Source: Autumnicola musiva
GTDB taxonomy: Bacteria; Bacteroidota; Bacteroidia; Flavobacteriales; Flavobacteriaceae
Reading direction: 5' to 3'
Assembly: GCF_031846585.1 (NCBI RefSeq)
Contig: NZ_JAVRHK010000003.1
Location: 399,640 to 463,639, forward strand
DNA length: 64,000 nucleotides
Notes under the pieces: generated by a model
Databases searched by the model: none
Seen by the model: only the letters and a program-made list of their open reading frames with translations
What the model was told of the DNA's origin: nothing
Program-made: the position numbers and the translations under genes
Shown: positions 43,583 through 51,280 of the stretch, in pieces
Layout: each line of letters begins with the position of its first letter
Numbering within the stretch: the first letter of the stretch is position 1

Positions 43583-43642
43583 TAGCCCATACGTGTATTT
43601 CCCCAGGTATTGCATTAAACCTGAAAATATGCGTATGGGCTA
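43583..43642. repeat. Nested inverted repeat after the B12 receptor operon
   Basis: Outer arms TAGCCCATACG (43583-43593) and CGTATGGGCTA (43632-43642) are a perfect 11-bp pair; an inner CAGGT (43604-43608) pairs with ACCTG (43619-43623). The T tract after it is poor, so it is more likely a structured 3' end or repeat than a classical terminator. Confidence 0.5.
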
Positions 43643-43689
43643 AATTTTGAAAATAACAGCAGTGGGGTGAGCTGCGAAATTAAAAGTTT

Positions 43690-44118
43690 TCAGGCTTTAA
43701 TAAAATCTTCAAAATCGGTAAAAAATTCTTCCAGTTTCAGCATTTTTTCAACAAAGAATTGCTGTACGTTTTCCCAGTCATTTCTATTATGAATGCTTAC
43801 GTCTTTAAGCTGAACATAAATTCGGGAAATAGTCTTCCCTTCAGGAAGTTCATAGTTTTCATCAAAAATGGCATCAGGTAAATATTCAGCAAGAAGAATT
43901 TTCTTCAGCGAAAGCATCTTTTCATAATAATAAGCCTGGATCACTTCATCCTGAGAACTTACGTCCATGGAAACCTGCGCTATTTTACGTGTAAAAGTAA
44001 ACTTTAGGTGGATTTCTTTAATCCTGGTATTATAAAGTAACCATTTATGGGGAAATTTTTTTCCGAATCCCGTCCAGAATTCCTGCGTAAGTTTTTTTGA
44101 TTCTTCCCTGCTAAACAT
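43690..44118 (-). CDS. DUF4268 protein
   Basis: 142 aa, soluble, no signal peptide. The N-terminal EESKKLTQEFWTGFGKKFPHKWLLYNT and the central KIAQVSMDVSS...YYEKMLSLKKIL and ISRIYVQLKDVSIHNRNDW match the DUF4268 layout. This fold resembles restriction endonuclease-associated domains in larger proteins, but standalone versions like this have no assigned activity. It has no obvious partner in the neighbourhood. Confidence 0.85.
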   Translation of the reverse strand: MFSREESKKLTQEFWTGFGKKFPHKWLLYNTRIKEIHLKFTFTRKIAQVSMDVSSQDEVIQAYYYEKMLSLKKILLAEYLPDAIFDENYELPEGKTISRIYVQLKDVSIHNRNDWENVQQFFVEKMLKLEEFFTDFEDFIKA

Positions 44119-44204
44119 GATTTTTCTCTTTCTCCGGAATTGTTTTTTCAGAATTTTAAAAAGCGCTGAATAATTTTAGTTCAATTATACTATAAACATT
44201 TTAT

Positions 44205-44230
44205 TGTCAGGTTGAGCGCAGTCGAAACCT
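44205..44230. repeat. Dispersed Bacteroidota repeat with GAGCGCAGTCGA core
   Basis: TGTCAGGTTGAGCGCAGTCGAAACCT, an imperfect palindrome (AGGTT..AACCT), abuts the ZIP transporter stop codon. Sequences of this shape are recalled from many flavobacterial spacers; I cannot count copies here beyond this one. Confidence 0.5.
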
Positions 44231-44898
44231 CAAATAAAATAAGCCAGTAAAATTCCCAGAACGATTACGGCCAGTTTTGAAATATTAAAACTATGGTTTT
44301 TAGCCGATTCAAATAAAATAGTTGTGGAAACATGCAGAAAAATACCTATTACCACCGCGTTTATTGGGGCTGAATACTGCTGAAGAAATTCAAAGTTTTC
44401 CTGAAGCCAGCTTCCCAGTGGCGTCATAAGGGCGAAAAATGTCAAAAAAAGGAAGGTGGCTAAATTGCTCATTTTTGAGCGAATCAGGAAAACTGATAAT
44501 ATCGCCGCCACCGGAATTTTATGGATCACCACTCCGTGTAACAGGTGGCCGTGGTCATGTATGGGAAAACCTTCCAGCAACGCGTGCAGGCTTAAACTGC
44601 CCAGCAATAAAAAAGGAAATCTTCCAGCCTCTTCCTGGTGGTGCATATGCCCGTGCTCCACACCTTTGGACACAAACTCCAGGATGATTTGCAGCAGCAG
44701 TCCCAGCATTATAAAAATACCAATTTCATCTGTGCCATTATGATAAACCTCGGGTAACAGTTCAAACACCGTAACCGCTAGCAGATAGGCACCACTAAAG
44801 GAAAGCAACAATTTAAAACCGGTAGAACTGCCCGGTTTTAAAAACAGGGAAATGATGTAACCCGCAACAACGGAGAGTAAGGGTAAAATATAGATCAT
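44230..44898 (-). CDS. ZIP family metal transporter
   Basis: 222 aa with seven or eight membrane helices. The metal-binding helices are visible: LHALLEGFPIHDHGHLLHG (helix 4, His-rich) and HKIPVAAILSVFLI (helix 5), with an HGHMHHQEE cytoplasmic loop between helices 3 and 4. It moves divalent metal, most likely zinc, into the cytosol. The next gene upstream is a spacer rich in ACTTC repeats; no metal-responsive operator was recognised. Confidence 0.87.
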   Translation of the reverse strand: MIYILPLLSVVAGYIISLFLKPGSSTGFKLLLSFSGAYLLAVTVFELLPEVYHNGTDEIGIFIMLGLLLQIILEFVSKGVEHGHMHHQEEAGRFPFLLLGSLSLHALLEGFPIHDHGHLLHGVVIHKIPVAAILSVFLIRSKMSNLATFLFLTFFALMTPLGSWLQENFEFLQQYSAPINAVVIGIFLHVSTTILFESAKNHSFNISKLAVIVLGILLAYFI

Positions 44899-44939
44899 TC
44901 TTGGCAGCGGATTTTTTCGTTATTTAAGCTGTAGGCTTT

Positions 44940-45068
44940 AGGCACTAATCTGTAATTATACTTTAAACTTTGAACTCTTCACTTTTAATTTCCTACTTCT
45001 TATTTCGTACTTCATACCTCTCTTCACCCTTACTTCTTTCAGGAACGGCCAAAATTAATGTATTTTTG
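44940..45068. other. Spacer with degenerate ACTTC repeats and a promoter box
   Basis: Between divergent genes. From about 44970 to 45035 it is built from short C/T-rich units (CTTCACTTTTAATTTCC, TATTTCGTACTTC, CTTACTTCTTTC). A TATTTTTG box at 45061-45068 with TTTC 20 nt upstream is a plausible promoter of the methyltransferase gene at 45089. Confidence 0.45.
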
Positions 45069-45088
45069 CGGTTCTCTAAAAACGTGAT

Positions 45089-46252
45089 ATGGGAAATAAT
45101 TTTAAAATGATCGCCAAGACCATGTTCGGTTTTGAACCAATTTTGGCTAAAGAACTTATGGCTTTAGGTGCTATGGAGGTAAAAGAAGGAACACGTAATG
45201 TAAGTTTTGTGGGCGACAACGGCTTTATGTATAAGGCGAATTTGTGCCTGCGGACTGCTATAAAAATTCTTAAACCTTTTAAGAGCTTCAAAATTTATTC
45301 TGAAGAAGATCTCTATAAAAGTATATATGCACTACCATGGGAAGAGTTTATGAATGTAACTGACACTCTGGCCGTAGATGCAACAGTACATTCTGATACT
45401 TTTACTCATTCAAAATATATTTCCCTTAAGACCAAAGATGCCATCGTTGATCGTTTTCGGGATAAATTCGGAAAACGGCCCGATGTGGATCTGGATTTTC
45501 CCACTTTGAGGTTAAATATTCATATTGAGAAAAATTTCTGTAACGTGAGTTTTGATAGTTCGGGCCAGTCGCTGCATAAGCGAGGCTATAAAACCGCTAC
45601 CAATATTGCGCCTATAAATGAAGTTCTGGCAGCTGGAATGTTGCTGCATTCCGGCTGGAATGGGCAGAGCGATTTTTTGGACCCAATGTGCGGGAGTGGA
45701 ACCATTCTTATTGAAGCAGCAATGATTGCCTGTAATATTCCGCCGAATTTAAACCGAAAGGAATTTGCTTTTGAAAGGTGGAAAGATTGGGATGCCGATT
45801 TATTTGAAAAGATTGAAGAATCTGTTCTGAAAAAAATAAAGGAATTTCATTTTATGTTAACGGGATATGATACTTCACCTTCCGCAGTACATAAAGCTAT
45901 AGACAATGTGAAAAATGCCAACCTTTCTGAATTTATTAAGATTGAAAGGCAGGATTTCTTCGAAAGTGAAAAGGAAACTGAGCGGCATTTACACATGGTT
46001 TTTAATCCGCCATATGGAGAACGCCTTGAAATTGATATGCCAAAGTTTTATAAGAGAATAGGAGATACGCTGAAGCAAAGCTATCCCGGCACCCAGGCAT
46101 GGTTTATCACCTCTAATCTTGAAGCAATTAAAAATGTTGGCCTTCGCCCATCCAGAAAGATAAAAATGTATAACGGTGCACTGGAATCAAGGCTTTTAAA
46201 ATATGAGATCTATGAAGGAAGTAAGAAAGCTAAAAGTGAGGAGCGAGGTTAG
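45089..46252 (+). CDS. THUMP-domain RNA methyltransferase (RlmL N-terminal-like)
   Basis: 387 aa. The N-terminal ferredoxin-like plus THUMP part (residues about 1-165) begins FKMIAKTMFGFEPILAKEL and binds RNA. The SAM domain has SDFLDPMCGSGTILIEAA and the N6/N2 methyl-transfer motif VFNPPYGERL. This is the YpsC/RlmL-like m2G family; E. coli RlmL modifies G2445 of 23S rRNA. Site specificity of the flavobacterial protein is inferred. The final 15 residues are Lys/Glu-rich and run into repeat-like DNA, so the C-terminus may be variable. Confidence 0.9.
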   Translation: MGNNFKMIAKTMFGFEPILAKELMALGAMEVKEGTRNVSFVGDNGFMYKANLCLRTAIKILKPFKSFKIYSEEDLYKSIYALPWEEFMNVTDTLAVDATVHSDTFTHSKYISLKTKDAIVDRFRDKFGKRPDVDLDFPTLRLNIHIEKNFCNVSFDSSGQSLHKRGYKTATNIAPINEVLAAGMLLHSGWNGQSDFLDPMCGSGTILIEAAMIACNIPPNLNRKEFAFERWKDWDADLFEKIEESVLKKIKEFHFMLTGYDTSPSAVHKAIDNVKNANLSEFIKIERQDFFESEKETERHLHMVFNPPYGERLEIDMPKFYKRIGDTLKQSYPGTQAWFITSNLEAIKNVGLRPSRKIKMYNGALESRLLKYEIYEGSKKAKSEERG

Positions 46253-46536
46253 AACTATGAATGTAGAAAGACGAATTTGGAAGTAAAGAGTACAAAAAGG
46301 GATTGGTTGTTAGTTTATAGACTTCAAAATTTAAAATTCAGGCTTCAAAATAATTTCTGCGTTAATCTGCGAATTCTGCGGGAGCAATGTGGTGAAAAGC
46401 GAAGGGCACTAAAAGTTGTTTAGTGAATTTTAGAATTTAGAATTCATCATTTAAAATAATTTTTATAATCTCCTAAGGAGCGGTTTACCCGCGTATTTTA
46501 AACCTCTAACTCCAACTTCGCACTTCGTACTTATGC
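46253..46536. other. Spacer with several repeat-like segments
   Basis: Contains CTGCGTTAATCTGCG and AATTCTGCGGGAGCA (46357-46387), a repeat I recall from many Bacteroidota spacers; a GCGG..CCGC mini-hairpin near 46483; and CACTTCGTACTT near 46512-46530. No ORF supported. Confidence 0.45.
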
Positions 46537-47256
46537 TTACTTCTTATAAAGTGGCAACAAATAAGAAATAGCATAGCCAAAACCTACTCCAAAACTACTA
46601 TCATCATAGGTCCTGTTGAACCCCGGAATGCTGAGATTATCAAAATTAGGTGGTGTGCTTTGAGCGATTCGGCGTTTTAACTGGACGTTGGCAGAAAGAA
46701 AGAGATTGTTTAAAACTTCAACTTTTATACCTGCTATAAGTTCAATCCAATTAGCTGTGAGCCCGCTGGTTTCGCCATTTTCAGGGATGCGTACATCAGG
46801 TTCAAAATATGGCGTAGTGGTATAGATGGTGTACTGCTCCAGATCCTGGGAAAAAGTTGCAAAACCATATCGTACTCCAACAAAAATACTGTTTTGCATG
46901 TCCAGCCAGTTTTGGTAAGCATTATATTCGCCGCCTAATTTAATATAGCTTCCGCTGGAAGTTGCTGTAATAAGGCCTTCATCAAAAGTTATTTTTTCAT
47001 TTCCTATTTCAGCAGCGGCATAAAAATCTTTGTACACCCGGTAATCCCCCACTATTTCAAAGCCACTGTAGTCATCCTGAAGGAAAGTCCGTAGTAATTT
47101 GCTGAGATCTATTCCGGCACGCAAACCGAATTTCTGCTTATACTGAATACTGTCTGGAGTAGCCGGTGGAGGAATATCCTGAGCCTGCAAATTTCCAAAT
47201 GCCAGGAATAGCAGGAAAAAATTAGTAATATAAAGAAAGGTGCGCTTCAGTTTCAT
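46537..47256 (-). CDS. DUF6048 outer-membrane beta-barrel-like protein
   Basis: 239 aa with a signal peptide ending NLQAQ. The mature part is beta-rich with repeated short amphipathic strands (GLRAGIDLSKLLR, FEIVGDYRVYKDFYAAAEIG, SIFVGVRYGFATFSQ, LSANVQLKRRI) and a C-terminal GVGFGYAISYLLPLYKK, consistent with an eight-strand outer-membrane barrel. It overlaps the DUF6452 lipoprotein gene by 35 bp. The RlmD-DUF6452-DUF6048 order is a recurrent flavobacterial cluster. Function is unknown. Confidence 0.8.
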   Translation of the reverse strand: MKLKRTFLYITNFFLLFLAFGNLQAQDIPPPATPDSIQYKQKFGLRAGIDLSKLLRTFLQDDYSGFEIVGDYRVYKDFYAAAEIGNEKITFDEGLITATSSGSYIKLGGEYNAYQNWLDMQNSIFVGVRYGFATFSQDLEQYTIYTTTPYFEPDVRIPENGETSGLTANWIELIAGIKVEVLNNLFLSANVQLKRRIAQSTPPNFDNLSIPGFNRTYDDSSFGVGFGYAISYLLPLYKK

Positions 47257-47743
47257 CTATAACTTCTTCTTGTTCAATTTGAAAGTCTTCTATCCAGGCT
47301 TCATCTTCTCCGGGCTCAACTTCTACCTTAAGTCCGGAATAATCAATTTTAAAGGAGCAGGCCCTGTTAAGGTATTCCTGTTCTCTTATGTAACTAAAGC
47401 TAATAGTATCAGTGTTATTTTGTTCAACCGGGCTTTCCGGGTCTTCCTCTTCAGCATAATTAAAAGTGAATTCGTATGCGGTGATATCCGCATCTGTGCG
47501 CAGGGGTACCGCGATACTATCGGCATTAAATAAGTCATTGGTATATATTGCAGTATCTCCTACAGCACTTATACGTAAATTTAAAGGCGGCTGCGGAGTT
47601 TCGCGGTCTTCAATATCGTAAAACCGAATGATGAGCAGCGAAGTGGTTTGTGTACTGGCAGGGCATATATCATCCTTCTGGCAGCCACTAAAAGCGGTTA
47701 TTGCTAACAGTAAACCTAATAAAAATTTATTTCTGAAAATCAT
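47222..47743 (-). CDS. DUF6452 lipoprotein
   Basis: Starts at ATG 47743 (MIFRNKFLLGLL); an upstream in-frame start 9 codons earlier would overlap rlmD and disturb the signal peptide. 173 aa with lipid cysteine 21 (AFSGC) followed by QKDD. The body has TTSLLIIRFYD, PLNLRISAVGD and YEFTFNYAEEE strands and a C-terminal acidic tail. Function unknown; it is paired with DUF6048, and the 35-bp gene overlap implies tight co-expression. Confidence 0.78.
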   Translation of the reverse strand: MIFRNKFLLGLLLAITAFSGCQKDDICPASTQTTSLLIIRFYDIEDRETPQPPLNLRISAVGDTAIYTNDLFNADSIAVPLRTDADITAYEFTFNYAEEEDPESPVEQNNTDTISFSYIREQEYLNRACSFKIDYSGLKVEVEPGEDEAWIEDFQIEQEEVIDETEAHLSLYY

Positions 47744-47751
47744 CAGTACTA

Positions 47752-49161
47752 TTATCTTTTTTCGAGGCAAACCACATTCTCCACGTGGAAAGTTTGGGGG
47801 AACATATCCACCGGCTGAACCCTGGTTACCTTATAATGTTCATCCAGGATTTCAAGGTCCCGGGCCTGGGTTGCCGAATTGCAGCTGACATACACAATAC
47901 GTTTTGGCAAGATAGCAATTATCTGGGCCACCACATCTTTATGCATCCCGTCCCGGGGAGGATCGGTTATAATAACGTCTGGCCTTCCGTTTTTATTGAT
48001 AAAATCGCTGGTAAAAACCTTCCGCATATCGCCGGCAAAAAAGTTTGTGTTCTCAATGTGATTTCTTTCTGCATTTTCCTTTGCATCCTCAATAGCTTCA
48101 GGCACTGCTTCAACCCCAATAACTTTTTTCGCTTTTGCCGAGACAAACTGCGCAATGGTGCCGGTGCCGGTATATAAATCGTAAACCACTTCATCACCTT
48201 CCAGGCCGGCAAAATCCCGGGTGATTTTGTAAAGCTCATAAGCCTGGGCAGAATTTGTCTGATAAAAAGATTTGGCGTTTATCTTGAATTTTAATCCTTC
48301 CATTTCTTCAAAAATATGGTCGCGGCCATGGTAGCAAATAACCTCCTGATCATAAATAGTATCATTTCCTTTAGAATTGATTACATATTGAAGGGAGGTG
48401 ATTTCGGGAAATTCTGCTATAATGTTATCAAGTAGTAACTCTCTTTTTTCCCTGTTTTCTTCAAAAAGCTGAAGCAACACCATAATTTCACCTGTAGAAG
48501 AGGTGCGAATCATCAGAGTACGTAAAAAGCCCGATTGCTCCCTGGCGTTAAAGAAAGGCATATCATTTTCTGTAGCGAAAATTTTAATAAAGTTCCTGAT
48601 GGCATTACTGGGATCTTCCTGTAAATGGCATTTTTTAATATCAAGAATTTTATCCCACATCCCCGGGATATGAAATCCAAGGGCATTTTTGTTTTCTATT
48701 TCTTCCCCGCTTTTTATTTCTTCCATGGTTAACCAGCGGCTGTCGCTAAAAGAAAATTCCATTTTGTTCCTGTAGAAATAAATTTCTTTAGAGCCAAGGA
48801 TAGGGGTGATTTCGGGAAGTTCAATTTTGCCAATCCGGCGAAGATTGTTTTCAATTTCCTGTTGTTTGTACTCCAGCTGGAATTTATAATCCATAAACTG
48901 CCATTTACAACCCCCGCAGGTGCCAAAATGCTGGCAAACCGGCTCCACTCTTTTAGTGGAATATTCATGGAAATTAACCGCGGTTCCCTGGTAGTAGGAT
49001 TTGCGTTTTTTAATGGTTTGCACATCGGCAACATCACCGGGCACCGCATTATTAATAAAAATTACCTTTCCATCAGGCGCTTTGGCAATACTTTTCCCTT
49101 TGGCACCTGCATCAAGTACTTCAACTGCTTCAAAAAGCTTGTTTTTTTTCTTTCTGGCCAT
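47752..49161 (-). CDS. rlmD: 23S rRNA (uracil-C5)-methyltransferase RlmD
   Basis: Start set at ATG 49161 (MARKKKNKLF); an open frame begins 21 codons upstream without homology. 469 aa. An N-terminal TRAM domain (FEAVEVLDAGAKGKSIAK) is followed by the four-cysteine iron-sulfur site (CQHFGTCGGCKW and ECHL-type KKCHLQ), and the SAM domain with VVYDLYTGTGTIAQF, ITDPPRDGMHKDV and the catalytic cysteine in VYVSCNSAT. It methylates U1939 of 23S rRNA in E. coli. It begins the operon with the two DUF genes. Confidence 0.9.
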   Translation of the reverse strand: MARKKKNKLFEAVEVLDAGAKGKSIAKAPDGKVIFINNAVPGDVADVQTIKKRKSYYQGTAVNFHEYSTKRVEPVCQHFGTCGGCKWQFMDYKFQLEYKQQEIENNLRRIGKIELPEITPILGSKEIYFYRNKMEFSFSDSRWLTMEEIKSGEEIENKNALGFHIPGMWDKILDIKKCHLQEDPSNAIRNFIKIFATENDMPFFNAREQSGFLRTLMIRTSSTGEIMVLLQLFEENREKRELLLDNIIAEFPEITSLQYVINSKGNDTIYDQEVICYHGRDHIFEEMEGLKFKINAKSFYQTNSAQAYELYKITRDFAGLEGDEVVYDLYTGTGTIAQFVSAKAKKVIGVEAVPEAIEDAKENAERNHIENTNFFAGDMRKVFTSDFINKNGRPDVIITDPPRDGMHKDVVAQIIAILPKRIVYVSCNSATQARDLEILDEHYKVTRVQPVDMFPQTFHVENVVCLEKR

Positions 49162-49203
49162 AGCGCAAAAATAGGATAATTGCCCAGATTTAATAGGGCT
49201 CGC

Positions 49204-49235
49204 TTTGAAAATTTCAGTAAACATTTAGTAATTTG
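49204..49235 (+). promoter_or_regulatory. Promoter of rocD
   Basis: TTTG (49204-49207) and TAATTTG (49229-49235), close to the consensus with a spacer of about 20 nt. The start codon follows 94 bp downstream. Confidence 0.4.
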
Positions 49236-49328
49236 CAAAAATCTGAAAAAGGGATGATTTCTCTCCAAATCCACTTGTTTAAGTGGAACAAGAAGGAATT
49301 GCAGAAGTAAAAAGAAAAAACTAATGTA

Positions 49329-50573
49329 ATGTCATTAACACAAATCAAGTCTTCAGAAGAAGCTATTAAATTGGAAGACAAACATGGAGCGCATAACTAT
49401 CATCCGCTTCCCGCAGTATTGAGTAAGGGTGAAGGGGTTCACGTATGGGATGTGGAAGGTAAGAAATACTATGATTTTCTTTCAGCTTATTCCGCCGTAA
49501 ACCAGGGGCATTGTCACCCAAAAATCATTGATGCCCTTAATAAGCAGGCTGCCACCTTAACACTTACTTCCAGAGCTTTTCATAATGATGTTCTGGGGCC
49601 GTTTGAAAAATATGCGACCGAATATTTTGGTTTTGATAAACTGTTGCCGATGAACACCGGGGCAGAAGCAGTGGAAACTGCCATTAAGCTTGCCAGAAAA
49701 TGGGCGTATGAAGCTAAAGGTGTGAAAGAAACCGAAGCGGAGATTGTTGTTTGTGAAAATAATTTTCACGGAAGGACAACCACCATTATTTCTTTCTCCA
49801 ACGATGAAGATGCGAAAAGGAATTTTGGTCCCTACACTCCGGGATTTCTAAAAATTCCTTATGATGATGTAGATGCGCTGGAAAAAATGCTTCAGGAAAA
49901 TGATAATATTGCAGGTTTTCTTGTGGAGCCTATACAGGGGGAAGCCGGGGTTTATGTGCCATCTGAAGGATTCTTGAAAAGAGCCAAAGAACTTTGCGAA
50001 AAACATAATGTATTGTTTATAGCCGATGAGGTACAGACGGGAATTGCCCGTACCGGAAAATTGCTGGCTGTAGATCATGAAGAGGTAAGGCCGGATATTT
50101 TGATTTTAGGAAAAGCAATTTCAGGAGGGGTTTATCCCGTATCTGCAGTTTTGGCAAATAATAATGTTATGGATGTTATTAAGCCGGGTCAACACGGTTC
50201 CACTTTTGGAGGTAACCCTTTGGCCTGCGCCGTGGCTCATGCTGCTCTTGAGGTTGTAAAAGAAGAACGTTTAGCTGAGAATGCTGAAAAACTGGGTGGA
50301 TTATTTAGAAGGTTGCTGGATGACTATATCCGAAATTCAAATATTGTAGAATCTGTAAGAGGAAAAGGTTTACTTAATGCGATTCTTATAAATGACTCTC
50401 CAGATAGTACAACGGCATGGGATATTTGCATTGCGTTAAAAGAAAACGGACTCCTGGCGAAACCAACTCATGGCAATATAATTCGTTTTGCGCCTCCACT
50501 GGTAATGAATGAAGAACAATTGAAGGATTGTGTAGATATTATTATCTCCACACTAAAAGAATTTGAAAAGTAA
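49329..50573 (+). CDS. rocD: Ornithine aminotransferase
   Basis: Converts ornithine and 2-oxoglutarate to glutamate semialdehyde and glutamate; PLP-dependent, cytosolic. 414 aa, fold type I class III aminotransferase. Visible: NYHPLPAVLSKGEGVHVWDVEGKKYYDFLSAY-type entry, the cofactor region NTGAEAVETAIKLARKW, FHGRTTTIISFS, IADEVQTGIARTGK and the PLP lysine in LILGKAISGGVYPV. It links arginine/ornithine to proline metabolism. It is monocistronic with its own terminator. Confidence 0.95.
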   Translation: MSLTQIKSSEEAIKLEDKHGAHNYHPLPAVLSKGEGVHVWDVEGKKYYDFLSAYSAVNQGHCHPKIIDALNKQAATLTLTSRAFHNDVLGPFEKYATEYFGFDKLLPMNTGAEAVETAIKLARKWAYEAKGVKETEAEIVVCENNFHGRTTTIISFSNDEDAKRNFGPYTPGFLKIPYDDVDALEKMLQENDNIAGFLVEPIQGEAGVYVPSEGFLKRAKELCEKHNVLFIADEVQTGIARTGKLLAVDHEEVRPDILILGKAISGGVYPVSAVLANNNVMDVIKPGQHGSTFGGNPLACAVAHAALEVVKEERLAENAEKLGGLFRRLLDDYIRNSNIVESVRGKGLLNAILINDSPDSTTAWDICIALKENGLLAKPTHGNIIRFAPPLVMNEEQLKDCVDIIISTLKEFEK

Positions 50574-50626
50574 CTGATAACTATCAGTTTTAAAAATTTA
50601 AACCCCGCCATCAGCGGGGTTTATTA
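50572..50626. terminator. Palindrome and bidirectional terminator after rocD
   Basis: AAACCCCGC (50600-50608) pairs with GCGGGGTTT (50614-50622). Just before it is AACTGATA-ac-TATCAGTT (50572-50589), an 8-bp palindrome overlapping the rocD stop. Located between convergent genes. Confidence 0.85.
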
Positions 50627-50640
50627 ATTAAGAGTATCTA

Positions 50641-50976
50641 TTAAGCTTCATAATTTCCATATTCACGCAGAATTTCTTCCTGTATTTCCTGCACTCCTTC
50701 AAAACCGCCGTAGATAATTAGCCCTACAATAAACAGAATAATATAAAGAGTACTCACTCCAATTCCTATGTAGGCAAGAATTCGACCAATTTTTACATTT
50801 TGATAGCCGGTATATAATTCAGGATTAGCGTGATAAATTTCTGTAGCTTTTTTGGCCATTACAATGGCAAGAATTCCAAAAATTGCCCCCAGAACACCAT
50901 GACAGCAGCAGCCAAGGATAGAAAAGATTCCAAAAACAAGAATTAAAGTTGAATTATGTAACTGTTCTTTTTCCAT
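50641..50976 (-). CDS. CCC-motif membrane protein
   Basis: 111 aa with two long membrane segments. The defining ILGCCCHGVLGAIFGILAIVMAKKA motif (three adjacent cysteines) lies in the first segment, and a second helix is at residues about 67-92 (GRILAYIGIGVSTLYIILFIVG). Proteins of this type are named for this motif in flavobacteria and have no known role. It follows the DUF2752 gene by 15 bp, the usual pairing. Confidence 0.85.
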   Translation of the reverse strand: MEKEQLHNSTLILVFGIFSILGCCCHGVLGAIFGILAIVMAKKATEIYHANPELYTGYQNVKIGRILAYIGIGVSTLYIILFIVGLIIYGGFEGVQEIQEEILREYGNYEA

Positions 50977-50991
50977 GAAAATTTGGTTTAG

Positions 50992-51276
50992 TTAGTTGAT
51001 TACAAGGTGGATTTTATAAAGATAACTACCTACAATTATTGCAGCGTTCAAAAATATGAGCCCGATTTTTATTGTGTAGTCATATTTAAATTTAAAGAAA
51101 AGATTTAGAACTAAAAATACCAATAAGATCAGGAGAGAGTAAATTGCCGGATACATGTGCAGGGCTCCGGCAAAATTCCCCTTTAAAAGCAGGACCAGGG
51201 CGCGCTGTCCTCCACAACCATAGCACTCCAGGCCAAATAGTTTTTTATTTAAACAAGGAAACATATATTCCTCCAT
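50992..51276 (-). CDS. DUF2752 membrane protein
   Basis: 94 aa. The family motif CLNKKLFGLECYGCGGQRALVLLLKGNFAGAL is at the N-terminus (CxxCG-type, replacing the commoner CPGCG), followed by two membrane helices. Function unknown; possibly a metal- or disulfide-linked membrane factor. It lies 4 bp downstream of the T9SS cargo gene and 15 bp upstream of the CCC-motif gene, on the same strand. Confidence 0.82.
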   Translation of the reverse strand: MEEYMFPCLNKKLFGLECYGCGGQRALVLLLKGNFAGALHMYPAIYSLLILLVFLVLNLFFKFKYDYTIKIGLIFLNAAIIVGSYLYKIHLVIN

Positions 51277-51280
51277 AGTG

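Noticed and set aside
44439..44743. Plus-strand ORFs of 82 and 95 aa opposite the ZIP transporter
   Set aside because: They are antisense to a clear membrane transporter with conserved histidines, and have no start signals or family features.
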